Shown: positions 1 to 6,786 of the stretch, one piece after another
Layout: every line of letters starts with the position of its first letter
Numbering within the stretch: the stretch's first letter is position 1
Source: an uncultured Lachnospiraceae bacterium
GTDB taxonomy: Bacteria > Bacillota > Clostridia > Lachnospirales > Lachnospiraceae
Direction of reading: 5' to 3'
Assembly (NCBI GenBank): GCA_910589385.1
Contig: CAJUTU010000079.1
Span: 1 to 8,668 of the forward strand
Length of the DNA stretch: 8,668 nucleotides
Notes under the pieces: model-generated
The model's database searches: none
Told to the model about the DNA's origin: nothing
The model's input: only the letters and a program-made list of their open reading frames with translations
Made by a program: the position numbers and the translations under genes

Positions 1-57
1 CTTGGTGTTACCAGAGACTGATATTTTAACGAGTAACTAAAACTCGGATTTTAGGCT
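1..57. other. Sequence of unknown origin abutting the truncated response regulator
   Basis: All three + frames contain stops here, and none reads as the missing N-terminus of the adjacent response regulator (acidic pair, first helix). The regulator's own frame hits TAG at 52-54 and becomes homologous immediately after it. A small inverted repeat, CTAAAA (38-43) and TTTTAG (49-54) with a 6-nt loop, sits directly at the junction, and GGT..ACC lies at 4-12. This is either the end of an inserted element or a deletion junction. The stretch is too short to identify. Confidence 0.5.
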
Positions 58-657
58 GTAAAGGAGGCGCATCAACTCTTTAAGGCCGGTCAGTATGACC
101 TCTTGCTGCTTGATGTTACATTGCCGGATGGGACTGGCTTTGATATTTGTAAGGAGGTACGGGAAATTTCTGCAGTTCCGATCATATTCCTGACTGCCTC
201 GGATGAAGAGACCAGTATTGTAAAAGGGTTGGACATGGGCGGGGATGATTATATTACCAAACCTTTTAAATTAGGGGAAGTCCTTTCAAGAATCCATGCG
301 CGGCTGCGCCACTTTGGAGAGTTCCATAAGAATAATACAATTTTGGAATCCAACGGGATTAAGATTGACCAGACGGAGCGGACGTGCTGGAAGGGGGAAA
401 CAGAATTGCCCCTGACACTGGTGGAATATAAGCTGCTCTGCTTGTTTTTGAAGAATCCAGGCCGCATCCTGCCAAGGGAACTGATCTTAGACCGCCTTTG
501 GGATGGGAACGGCAGCTATGTGGATGACAATACCCTTTCCGTCTATATACGCAGACTGCGGAGGAAGATTGAAGATGACCCGAATTCCCCCACAAAGCTT
601 CTGACGGAAATCGGGTTTGGCTATAGATGGGTTGGCAGACCGTCTGCCGGGGAGTAA
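58..657 (+). pseudogene. 5'-truncated OmpR/VanR-type response regulator
   Basis: This is the remnant of a DNA-binding response regulator that would normally control the neighbouring transporter operon. Readable homology starts at about nt 58 (V-K-E-A, typical of receiver helix 2) and runs to the stop. It keeps the phosphoacceptor Asp in the LLLDVTLPDG motif (nt 112-114), the Thr of FLTASD, the Lys of ITKPF, and a complete C-terminal winged helix ending in GFGYRWVG. It lacks beta-1/helix-1 and the acidic pair that binds Mg2+, roughly 35-40 residues, so normal phosphorylation is not expected. An in-frame TAG at 52-54 closes the frame. The only start is a TTG at 103, without a convincing ribosome site and inside beta-3. 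The histidine kinase follows after 6 nt, so the pair was one operon. A truncated protein from TTG 103 could still carry a DNA-binding domain; whether it is made is unknown. Confidence 0.8.
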
Positions 658-663
658 TGCAGT

Positions 664-1899
664 ATGAAAAGAATGGGGAAGGAAACAAGAGGGATGCTGC
701 GTGGGCTTCTGGCCATCTGCCTGTTTTCGGCTTGCGGCCTGGCCGTCCTTTTATCGTATATGGTAAAAGATTTCAGAGAAACAATGGTGGGGCATGATTA
801 TGGAACAGCGGGATATTTCGCCGCTCATCCAGATACAAGTGTGGCATCCGCATTTACGAAAGACAAAACAGATTCTGACCTGGAGACCGGAAGAAGAATT
901 TTGCAGGAAGCGGGCTACTATAAAAACACGGCTCCTGACTTGATTCCAGCTGTTGCTGCATATCGAAAGCGTACCACCGTTTGGCTTGGAGGTATGCTTT
1001 TTAGCATTTTTCTGGCCGTTTTTCTGACAGTCGGGATTTATATCTGGAAACAAAACAAGGCGATAGCAAAGGCAGATACCGTGATTATCCGGTTCCTTTC
1101 AGGGGATACAGGTCAGCGGATTGACAGTGAGGAAGCCGGGGACTGGTACAGCCTGTTCCACAGGATCAATGAGCTCGCCGCCGTTCTCCTGGCTCAGGCG
1201 GAACATGAAAAACAGACACGCAAATTTTTGCAGGATATGATCTCCGATGTTTCCCACCAGTTAAAGACGCCTTTAGCAGCCCTTAAAATGTATGATGAGA
1301 TTATGGGGCAGGACGGTACGGACAGGGAAACAATCCAGGAATTTAGCCGGAAATCCCTGCGGGAAATACGCCGTGTGGAGGATGTGGTCTATACGCTTTT
1401 AAAAATTGCCAGGCTGGATGCCGGTTCGGTCAGGCTGGAGAAGGCGGATGAGAATATTGAAATGCTCCTTCAGGATGTGACGGAACGCTTTGAGACTATG
1501 GCTGTCCGGCAGTCAAAGGAAATCCTGTTATCCGGAAGCAGCGATACCTGTCTTTACTGCGATGCCCTATGGATGTCGGAGGCTCTTGGGAATGTGATAA
1601 AAAATGCGCTGGAGCATACCCAGAGGGGCGGGAATGTAATGGTCAGCTGGGAGAGGACGCCGCTTCTTACCAATATAGTAGTGGAGGACAATGGGCAAGG
1701 GATTCACCAGGAGGATATCCATAATATTTTCAAGCGGTTTTATCGGAGCCGCTTTTCACAGGACACCCATGGGATTGGTCTGGGCCTGCCGCTTGCCAAG
1801 TCCATTGTGGAGGCCCATCAGGGGACGATTTCCGTAACCAGCAAGGTCGGGCAGGGCAGCAGATTTGTTTTAAGTTTTTTTCATCTTACAAAAGAGTAA
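664..1899 (+). CDS. Membrane sensor histidine kinase of a transporter-linked two-component system
   Basis: A 411-aa membrane kinase that would phosphorylate the upstream response regulator. It has a basic N-terminus, TM1 at about residues 11-33, an extracellular loop of about 70 residues, and TM2 at about 105-127. A linker leads to the H-box SHQLKTPL with the phospho-accepting His198. The ATPase domain shows an N-box (NVIKNALEH, ~310-318), a G1 box (DNGQG, 342-346) and a G2 box (GIGLGL, 370-375). All catalytic motifs are present. It starts 6 nt after the regulator stop, and ATG 673 is an alternative start. The loop is large enough to bind a ligand, unlike BceS-type intramembrane sensors, which have almost none. 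Linked to an ABC transporter, such kinases usually sense antimicrobial peptides or envelope stress; the ligand here is inferred, not seen. A stable hairpin lies across the stop codon. Confidence 0.93.
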   Translation: MKRMGKETRGMLRGLLAICLFSACGLAVLLSYMVKDFRETMVGHDYGTAGYFAAHPDTSVASAFTKDKTDSDLETGRRILQEAGYYKNTAPDLIPAVAAYRKRTTVWLGGMLFSIFLAVFLTVGIYIWKQNKAIAKADTVIIRFLSGDTGQRIDSEEAGDWYSLFHRINELAAVLLAQAEHEKQTRKFLQDMISDVSHQLKTPLAALKMYDEIMGQDGTDRETIQEFSRKSLREIRRVEDVVYTLLKIARLDAGSVRLEKADENIEMLLQDVTERFETMAVRQSKEILLSGSSDTCLYCDALWMSEALGNVIKNALEHTQRGGNVMVSWERTPLLTNIVVEDNGQGIHQEDIHNIFKRFYRSRFSQDTHGIGLGLPLAKSIVEAHQGTISVTSKVGQGSRFVLSFFHLTKE

Positions 1900-1906
1900 G
1901 ATGAAA
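1879..1906 (+). other. 11-bp stem hairpin across the histidine kinase stop codon
   Basis: The left arm TTTCATCTTAC (1879-1889) pairs perfectly with GTAAGATGAAA (1896-1906) around a 6-nt loop. The TAA stop (1897-1899) lies in the right arm. A run of T precedes the hairpin and none follows on the + strand, so it is not a standard intrinsic terminator. Its place between sensor and transporter genes would suit mRNA processing or stabilisation, or an operator read as DNA. Confidence 0.5.
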
Positions 1907-1938
1907 TTCATGTGAAAGTAAGACGCATCGGGTATGAT
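1895..1938 (+). promoter_or_regulatory. Candidate regulated promoter for the ABC transporter genes
   Basis: A -10-like TATGAT is at 1933-1938. The direct repeats AGTAAGATG (1895-1903) and AGTAAGACG (1917-1925) lie upstream with a 22-nt offset, two helical turns. OmpR-type regulators commonly bind direct repeats on one DNA face near weak -35 boxes, and no good -35 is visible here. The transporter genes may therefore have their own regulator-dependent promoter in addition to read-through. This is inference from pattern only. Confidence 0.35.
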
Positions 1939-1957
1939 GTTTCCCGAAAGGCAGGTA

Positions 1958-2647
1958 ATGAATATGAAAATTCTTGAAGTACAGAATTTGTGTAAGACCT
2001 ATGGGAAAGGGGAAGCGGGGGTTCAGGCTCTTGACCATGTTTCCTTTTCTGTGGAAAAAGGGGAATTTATCGCGATTGTAGGAGAATCCGGCTCCGGGAA
2101 AAGCACACTTTTGAATGTAGTGGGAGCCTTGGATAACCCCACCTCCGGAAAAGTACTGATTGGCGGGAAGGATCTTTTTTCTATGCCTGAAAAAAGGCTT
2201 ACGGTATTCCGCCGCCGGAACATTGGGTTTATTTTTCAGTCTTTTAACCTGATCCCGGAACTGAACGTAGAGCAGAACATCACATTCCCTCTGCTGCTGG
2301 ATTACCAGAGGCCGGATCAGGAGCATGTGGAGGAGCTTTTGGAAATCCTGGGTTTAAAGGAGCGCAGGAGGCATCTTCCCGGTGAACTAAGCGGAGGCCA
2401 GCAGCAGAGGGTGGCAATCGGGAGGGCGCTGGCGGCCCGCCCTGCCATCATCATGGCGGATGAGCCTACCGGGAACCTGGATTCCAGGAACAGCCAGGAG
2501 GTCATCACCCTCTTAAAATCCATGTCGGCCAAGTACAGGCAGACAATCCTGATGATCACCCACAATGAGAACCATGCGGATGCAACGGACCGGGTACTGC
2601 GCATGGCGGACGGAAGGCTGAAGGATTTGGGGGTGGCGGCGAGATGA
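1958..2647 (+). CDS. ABC transporter ATP-binding protein (MacB/LolD/BceA type)
   Basis: The cytoplasmic ATPase that powers the adjacent permease. From ATG 1958 it is 229 aa, with Walker A GESGSGKST (42-50), Q-loop Gln94 in FIFQSFNLIP, signature LSGGQ (144-148), Walker B IIMADEP with Glu169 (164-170) and the H-loop His202. All key residues are intact, and the GNLD sequence after Walker B is typical of the MacB/LolD group. Start choice: ATG 1958 and ATG 1964 both follow AAAGGCAGG (1947-1955). ATG 1934 is also in frame but overlaps the candidate -10 box and gives an untypical N-terminus. It overlaps the permease by 4 bp (ATGA), so the two are translationally coupled and form one complex. It belongs to the family that serves peptide resistance and envelope-stress pumps. 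Confidence 0.93.
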   Translation: MNMKILEVQNLCKTYGKGEAGVQALDHVSFSVEKGEFIAIVGESGSGKSTLLNVVGALDNPTSGKVLIGGKDLFSMPEKRLTVFRRRNIGFIFQSFNLIPELNVEQNITFPLLLDYQRPDQEHVEELLEILGLKERRRHLPGELSGGQQQRVAIGRALAARPAIIMADEPTGNLDSRNSQEVITLLKSMSAKYRQTILMITHNENHADATDRVLRMADGRLKDLGVAAR

Positions 2648-4968
2648 GAAGTTATCTTGGGCTGATACCCCAGTATGAAAAGGTTCACCGCAAAAATAAC
2701 CGAATCTCTGTGCTGTGCATCACGCTTTCGGTATGCCTTGTAATGGCGATTTTCAGTATGGCGGACATGGCGATGCGCTCCCAGAAGAATTATTTTATTA
2801 AAACCAATGGCGAGTACCATGCGGCGCTCCATGACGTGGAGGCGGAGACGGCAAAACTGGTGTCGGCAAGGGTTGACGTGGCTTTATCAGGATGGGTCTA
2901 CCAGGGCAGTACGGGGATGCTGTCCGGCAAAGCCGTCAGTTTTGTGGGGGCAAATGAAAAAACAATGGAATCCCTGACCGAAATGGATATGACGGCCGGG
3001 GCATACCCTTCCATGCCGGATGAGGCGCTGCTGAATGAAAACGCCATGGGGCAGTTGGGTCTGTCCATCGGCGATTATGTGACGGTTACGGTTCCGGACG
3101 GCTCACAAAAACAGTACCGGATTACCGGAACCCTTGCGGATATGGGATCCATGCTGAAAGCGGATATTTGTGGGATGGCGCTCTGCGAGGAGGGCTTCCT
3201 TGCCATTGCGGATGAAAACGCGGCAGACGGCACCACCTACCGTATCCAGTTTAAGAGCGGCGCCCATATCCAGAATGCCATAAAGGAAATCAAGAGCCAG
3301 TTTGGACTTTCTGATGGTCAGATATCAGAAAATACTGCTTTGTTGGGCTTGATGGGACAAAGCGAGAGCAATATCATGCAGGCCCTCTATCTGATCGCTG
3401 CGATTCTGGTTTTCCTTGTTTTGATTGCAGGGACGGTGATGATCTCCGCAAGCTTTAACACCAATGTGTTGGAGAGGACACAGTTTTATGGGCTGCTGCG
3501 CTGTCTGGGGGCATCCAGGAAACAGGTAAAGCATTTTGTGATCCTTCAGGGGCTCAGGCAGAGTGCGAAGGGTGTCCCTATTGGCCTGCTGGCAGGCCAG
3601 ATTGTGACATGGGCTGCCAGCCTGTTACTCAAATCCATCAGCGGAGACCGCTTTTCAGAGGTTCCGTTATTTGAATTCAGTATCGTCGGCATATTGGCAG
3701 GGATTGTGGTGGGCTTCCTGATCGTCCTCCTTGCTTCCCTTTCCCCGGCGAAAAAGGCCTCCAGGGTTTCCCCTGTCACGGCAATCAGCGGAGGCTCCCA
3801 GCTGACACAGAATAAGCGTGCGGCAAATACAAAGCTGTTCCATGTGGAAACAGGCATGGGCATGTTTCATGCGCTGTCCGGGAAAAAGAATTTATTCCTG
3901 ATGACCTGTTCCTTTGCCATCAGCATCATGCTTTTCCTTGCTTTCCAGGTGATGGTCGTCTTCCTGGGCCAGGGCATGCCTGCATTGGCCCCGTGGGCGG
4001 GGGATGTATCTGTGACAGCCGCTGCGGGGCTGGAAACTTCTGTCATAGAAGAAATCAAAGCCGTCGATGGTGTGAAGCGTGCTTTTGGCAGAATGGAATA
4101 CGGTGGCTTATCTGTTTCCTACGATACCGAGAGCGGAACGGCCACGTTGGTTTCCTATGAAGAAAATCAGTTCAAATGGGCAAAAGAGGAACTGAACGGG
4201 GGAAATATCGATGCGGTTTCGCAAGGAGCCGGGGATATCTTAGTGTCCTACCGGGACGGCATGCAATGGAAGGCCGGGGACACCATGACGCTCCATACTC
4301 CTTTGGGGGAGAAACAGGTGAGGATTGCGGGAATCCTTTCTTCTACAAATGCGTCAAGTGAAGCGGGAAGCCTTGGATACATCATATGCTCAGAACAGCT
4401 GTTTACAGAGAGTATTGGCACGGCAGCCTATACGGCTGTGGATATACAGCTTGCAGGCAGCGGCACGGATGAGACAGTATCGGCAATACGGAGCCTGCTT
4501 CCATCTGACGTCTCCATTGCAGATAAACGGCTGTCAAATTCGGAATCCCAGAGTTCCTACTATACAGGTGCGGTGTTTATTTACGGGTTCCTGCTTATCA
4601 TTGCGCTGATCACCGTGTTCAATATCTTTAATAGTATGAATGCCAGCGTGGCGGCGAGAACCAGACAGTATGGCGTGATGCGTTCCATTGGAATGGGAGC
4701 CGGGCAGCTCTATAAGATGATTGCTGCAGAGGCAGCCACCTATGCAGTCTTAGGATGTGTCACCGGATGTGTACTGGGATTACCGTTGAATAAGATGATG
4801 TTCCAGTTCCTGATTGCAGGTAAATGGGGAACCACCTGGCAGTTTCCGGTTGCTTCCCTGCTGCTGATTGTCATGCTATGTTTTGGCTCTGCGGCGCTGG
4901 CAATCCGGTGGCCAATCAAAAGAATCGGGCAATTGTCCATTGTGGATACCATAAAGCTGCAGCAGTAA
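2644..4968 (+). CDS. FtsX/MacB-type ABC permease, duplicated 4+4 TM architecture
   Basis: A 774-aa membrane subunit that pairs with the upstream ATPase. The protein reads as two similar halves. The first has TM1 (~22-42), an extracellular domain (~45-245) and TM2-4 (~246-272, 310-332, 345-368). The second has TM5 (~416-441), an extracellular domain (~445-640) and TM6-8 (~641-665, 695-716, 735-757). Each half carries the FtsX-type cytoplasmic segment after its second helix, ERTQFYGLLRCLGASRKQV (277-295) and ARTRQYGVMRSIGMGAG (671-687), the expected ATPase contacts. Two ~200-residue ectodomains differ from BceB, which has one large loop between TM7 and TM8. Such mechanotransmission permeases move or release substrates from the membrane surface, often peptides or lipids. 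The substrate cannot be read from the sequence. It ends the operon, and no strong terminator follows directly. Confidence 0.93.
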   Translation: MRSYLGLIPQYEKVHRKNNRISVLCITLSVCLVMAIFSMADMAMRSQKNYFIKTNGEYHAALHDVEAETAKLVSARVDVALSGWVYQGSTGMLSGKAVSFVGANEKTMESLTEMDMTAGAYPSMPDEALLNENAMGQLGLSIGDYVTVTVPDGSQKQYRITGTLADMGSMLKADICGMALCEEGFLAIADENAADGTTYRIQFKSGAHIQNAIKEIKSQFGLSDGQISENTALLGLMGQSESNIMQALYLIAAILVFLVLIAGTVMISASFNTNVLERTQFYGLLRCLGASRKQVKHFVILQGLRQSAKGVPIGLLAGQIVTWAASLLLKSISGDRFSEVPLFEFSIVGILAGIVVGFLIVLLASLSPAKKASRVSPVTAISGGSQLTQNKRAANTKLFHVETGMGMFHALSGKKNLFLMTCSFAISIMLFLAFQVMVVFLGQGMPALAPWAGDVSVTAAAGLETSVIEEIKAVDGVKRAFGRMEYGGLSVSYDTESGTATLVSYEENQFKWAKEELNGGNIDAVSQGAGDILVSYRDGMQWKAGDTMTLHTPLGEKQVRIAGILSSTNASSEAGSLGYIICSEQLFTESIGTAAYTAVDIQLAGSGTDETVSAIRSLLPSDVSIADKRLSNSESQSSYYTGAVFIYGFLLIIALITVFNIFNSMNASVAARTRQYGVMRSIGMGAGQLYKMIAAEAATYAVLGCVTGCVLGLPLNKMMFQFLIAGKWGTTWQFPVASLLLIVMLCFGSAALAIRWPIKRIGQLSIVDTIKLQQ

Positions 4969-4994
4969 CACATGGATACTGACTAAAAATTTTA

Positions 4995-5060
4995 AAATGT
5001 CCGAGCTTTGTAACAATTTAGGCTGTTTTTAAGCTGATTGGATGATTGGCTCGGACATTT
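4995..5060. repeat. 12-bp inverted repeat with 42-nt spacer, TGTCCG half-sites
   Basis: AAATGTCCGAGC (4995-5006) and GCTCGGACATTT (5049-5060) are exact reverse complements. No T tract follows on the + strand, so it does not look like an intrinsic terminator for the permease. It lies in the 218-nt gap before the winged-helix gene. The same half-site, TGTCCG/CGGACA, recurs as a compact palindrome at 5285-5301. Confidence 0.55.
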
Positions 5061-5186
5061 CTGTGACATTTGTGCTATATGATAAAAGAAATCAATACCA
5101 AATTGGATAAATGAGAAAGATGCTATCAGCTGACGCTGGCAGGAAAAGGAAAACCGATAATCAAATTGGGGACAGGAGGAGAAGAT

Positions 5187-5606
5187 GTGGATTTGCTTCT
5201 TATAAAATTGGAAAGAATAGATGATAATTTTTATAAAAGCCTGATAAAGTTCATATCGGATCATGGGTATACGCCAGAGGTCGTTGTCCGTAATACGGAC
5301 AGCTTTTCCATCAATGGATTGGAGATTATTTCTTCAAAACGCCAGTTGTTTCTCCATAAGAAAGAAGTCCCTATGACAAATAAAGAATTTGATATCTTAG
5401 AACTATTGGCAAGGAATAAGGGAAAGGTATTTAGTAAAGACCAGATTTATGATCAGGTTTGGGGAGAAAACTATTTTTCTGACAGCCGAAATATCATTGC
5501 ATATATTAACAAAATCCGTAAAAAGATAGAACCCGACCCGGCTCACCCGAGTTATATCTTGACGGTCTGGGGAATTGGATATAATTTTAATGAGAAAATA
5601 GAATAG
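5187..5606 (+). CDS. Receiver-less OmpR-type winged-helix regulator
   Basis: A DNA-binding regulator that looks like the C-terminal half of a response regulator without a phosphorylation domain. From GTG 5187 it is 139 aa: ~40 residues of unassigned N-terminus, then a trans_reg_C winged helix from about residue 43 (NGLEII) through TNKEFDILELLARNKGKVFS, the recognition-helix stretch NIIAYINKIRKKI and the C-terminal hairpin TVWGIGYNF. GTG 5187 is chosen because AGGAGGA (5174-5180) sits 6 nt upstream. A TTG at 5166 is in frame but poorly spaced. The frame stays open back to a TGA at 5112-5114, and ATG 5079 in the same frame precedes that TGA, so an older, longer N-terminus may have been cut by a nonsense codon. 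The region is more A+T-rich than the transporter operon. It may regulate the neighbouring cargo or itself; the target is unknown. Confidence 0.8.
   Translation: MDLLLIKLERIDDNFYKSLIKFISDHGYTPEVVVRNTDSFSINGLEIISSKRQLFLHKKEVPMTNKEFDILELLARNKGKVFSKDQIYDQVWGENYFSDSRNIIAYINKIRKKIEPDPAHPSYILTVWGIGYNFNEKIE
5285..5301. promoter_or_regulatory. Perfect 17-bp palindrome inside the winged-helix gene
   Basis: TGTCCGTA (5285-5292), a central A, and TACGGACA (5294-5301). It falls in the segment coding for the linker before the winged helix. It shares the TGTCCG half-site with the inverted repeat at 4995-5060. It could be an intragenic operator or a chance result of codon choice. Confidence 0.3.
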
Positions 5607-5640
5607 GCAGTGATACATGGATTATACCGTCATTGCTTAT
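5605..5640 (+). terminator. Weak candidate terminator after the winged-helix gene
   Basis: The arms 5605-5614 and 5629-5638 form about 10 pairs, three of them G-U, around a 14-nt loop. An A/T-rich tail (ATTTTATAAT) follows. The wobble pairs make it weak, and a TATAAT at 5643-5648 overlaps the tail region. Confidence 0.3.
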
Positions 5641-5683
5641 TTTATAATGTAAGAATACTGTACTGGAGAAATGAGGTGAGAAA

Positions 5684-6034
5684 ATGAAAAATGAAATTAT
5701 TGAAAAATTGGAGATGTTCTTGCAGAATTTACGATGCGAAGATGCAGGAAGAGAAACATTGGTACATTTAGATAGTTGCCAGGCAGAATCAAAAAGACTT
5801 GCCGAACTGGAAAAAGAGTACAGGCAGGTAATGAGCGGTTTAGAAAATTCTTCAAAAACCATCATGGAATCCTATACGGATCAAATGCAGTCAAAGGCTT
5901 TTGCCGAACAGCAAGAGGCATATCTGCAGGGAATGATTGACGCTTTCCAGATATTGTTTGGTCTGGGTGTCCTGTCTGCCAATGAAAATGTGGAAAAAAT
6001 AATATCAAAGCTAAAAAATGGCTTACCGGAATAA
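5684..6034 (+). CDS. Unrecognised 116-aa helical protein
   Basis: I cannot assign a function. The protein is small, charged and almost certainly all-helical. Residues ~30-75 are rich in Glu, Lys, Gln and Leu and could form a coiled coil. They are followed by a more hydrophobic helix, YLQGMIDAFQILFGLGVL (~80-97), and a short basic tail. There is no signal peptide or clear membrane span. The start is supported by GAGGTGAG at 5673-5680. A TATAAT lies at 5643-5648, with no good -35 partner. The stop codon lies in the loop of a bidirectional terminator shared with the convergent XRE gene. The YLQG...FGLG pattern resembles small hypothetical proteins common in Lachnospiraceae elements, but that is recollection only. 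Its position between cargo and the element's repressor suggests an accessory gene. Confidence 0.75.
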   Translation: MKNEIIEKLEMFLQNLRCEDAGRETLVHLDSCQAESKRLAELEKEYRQVMSGLENSSKTIMESYTDQMQSKAFAEQQEAYLQGMIDAFQILFGLGVLSANENVEKIISKLKNGLPE

Positions 6035-6049
6035 GTGGTGAGCCATTTT
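6015..6049. terminator. Bidirectional intrinsic terminator between convergent genes
   Basis: AAAATGGCTTACC (6015-6027) pairs with GGTGAGCCATTTT (6037-6049), 13 pairs with one G-U, around a 9-nt loop. On the + strand it ends the 116-aa gene. On the - strand the stem is followed by TTTTTT (complement of the A tract at 6013-6018), ending the XRE transcript. The stop codon of the 116-aa gene lies in the loop. Confidence 0.8.
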
Positions 6050-6125
6050 CTCATAGAATACTCTTTTTTGAAAGTGGACAAAAATTCTATCCATATTCTA
6101 CATTTCTGCAATAAAAATCCTATTT

Positions 6126-6473
6126 TTATGCCTTACCATTATCCTTGATAGAAGAATCCGCCAGGAGGGCCTCCGCTGTGGAAAGCAGGACAGACAGCTT
6201 GTATTCATCGCACAGGCTTAGCAAATTTATCAGGGAAATATAGATGGGATTGTCCCGGTTTTGGTCTGACCATACATAATCGTCAGAGGAAATATGTAAT
6301 GACCTCATTATTCTGCGGAACATAGGGACGCTTGGCATCCCTTTCCCGTTTTCAAGATTCTTGTAATATTGAGGGTGGCATCCAACCAGTTCCGCTACTT
6401 CTTCCTGTGTAAGCCGACGATCAATACGTGTCTTTTTTATCAGTTCTCCTAATTTTGGATCAACTTCTGCCAT
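6126..6473 (-). CDS. XRE-family (cI-like) transcriptional repressor, Tn916 Orf9-like
   Basis: A 115-aa protein with an N-terminal helix-turn-helix of about residues 8-62 (LGELIKKTR, LTQEEVAELVGCHPQYYKNLENG, PSVPMFRRIMRSLHIS). A C-terminal helical region of about 50 residues probably dimerises. Size, HTH layout (a YLTNIENKG-like segment) and leftward orientation before the sigma-like gene match Orf9 of Tn916, thought to repress the divergent genes of that element. Start: ATG 6471-6473 is preferred because GAGGTGA lies 5 nt upstream. A GTG at 6480-6482 would overlap that ribosome site. Upstream lies a control region with three GTAGTGTATNA copies, one within ~40 bp, likely the operators for auto- and divergent control. 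It shares its terminator with the 116-aa gene. Confidence 0.88.
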   Translation of the reverse strand: MAEVDPKLGELIKKTRIDRRLTQEEVAELVGCHPQYYKNLENGKGMPSVPMFRRIMRSLHISSDDYVWSDQNRDNPIYISLINLLSLCDEYKLSVLLSTAEALLADSSIKDNGKA

Positions 6474-6597
6474 ATCATTCACCTCGTATGCTTTCTTTTA
6501 AGTAGTGTATGACAATACTTAGAGAAAGTGAAAAGTGTAATAGATGAATATTTAGTAGTGTATTAGACTGCCTGAACATTCAATAACCTTTGAGATT

Positions 6598-6635
6598 AAA
6601 AAAACACAGTCATCAAAGGCTTATTTGAGTGTTTT
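6598..6635 (-). terminator. Terminator-like hairpin with minus-strand T tract
   Basis: AAAACAC (6601-6607) pairs with GTGTTTT (6629-6635), extended by TCA/TGA after a 2-nt bulge. On the minus strand the stem is followed by seven T. It could stop leftward transcription from entering the repressor gene. CACAGTC (6605-6611) can instead pair with GACTGTG (6649-6655), which would disrupt this hairpin. Confidence 0.4.
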
Positions 6636-6666
6636 CTTTGTGCCTTTCGACTGTGCAGGAGCAGGA

Positions 6667-6786
6667 ATGTACGAAGATAGGTATATTGGGAAAGCGTGCT
6701 GCCATGTCTGCCAGCATGATATTGTAAGCTTTTATCAGGCGGCAGAGGGAAAGAGAGAACAGGTAAGTCAATTAAAAAAATCTTAG
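6667..6786 (+). CDS. Possible 39-aa small protein with Cys-Cys-His-x-Cys cluster
   Basis: The frame begins at ATG 6667 with AGGAG (6657-6661) 5 nt upstream and ends at TAG 6784-6786. It reads as MYEDRYIGKACCHVC followed by a polar, helix-prone tail ending in QLKKS. The CCHVCQH cluster could bind metal. Composition is protein-like and the ribosome site is good, but I do not recognise a family. The frame is also open upstream to 6559 without an ATG, so it could be the remnant of a longer gene. It lies in the same direction as, and about 95 nt before, the sigma-like gene, so it may act as a leader peptide. Confidence 0.4.
   Translation: MYEDRYIGKACCHVCQHDIVSFYQAAEGKREQVSQLKKS

Noticed and set aside
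1886..2326. Long minus-strand frame opposite the ABC ATPase start
   Set aside because: It lies antisense to the well-supported ABC ATPase, has no ribosome site and reads as unstructured low-similarity sequence. It is a shadow frame.
2317..2832. 171-aa minus-strand frame across the ATPase-permease overlap
   Set aside because: It spans two genes with clear motifs on the other strand and shows no motif of its own.
4176..4609. Two + strand frames (61 and 94 aa) within the permease
   Set aside because: They lie in alternative frames inside an intact 774-aa permease and have no domain signature.
5111..5224. ATG 5111 short frame (37 aa, Arg/Lys-rich) before the winged-helix gene
   Set aside because: It overlaps the real gene in another frame, lacks a ribosome site and stops at TGA about 38 nt into it.
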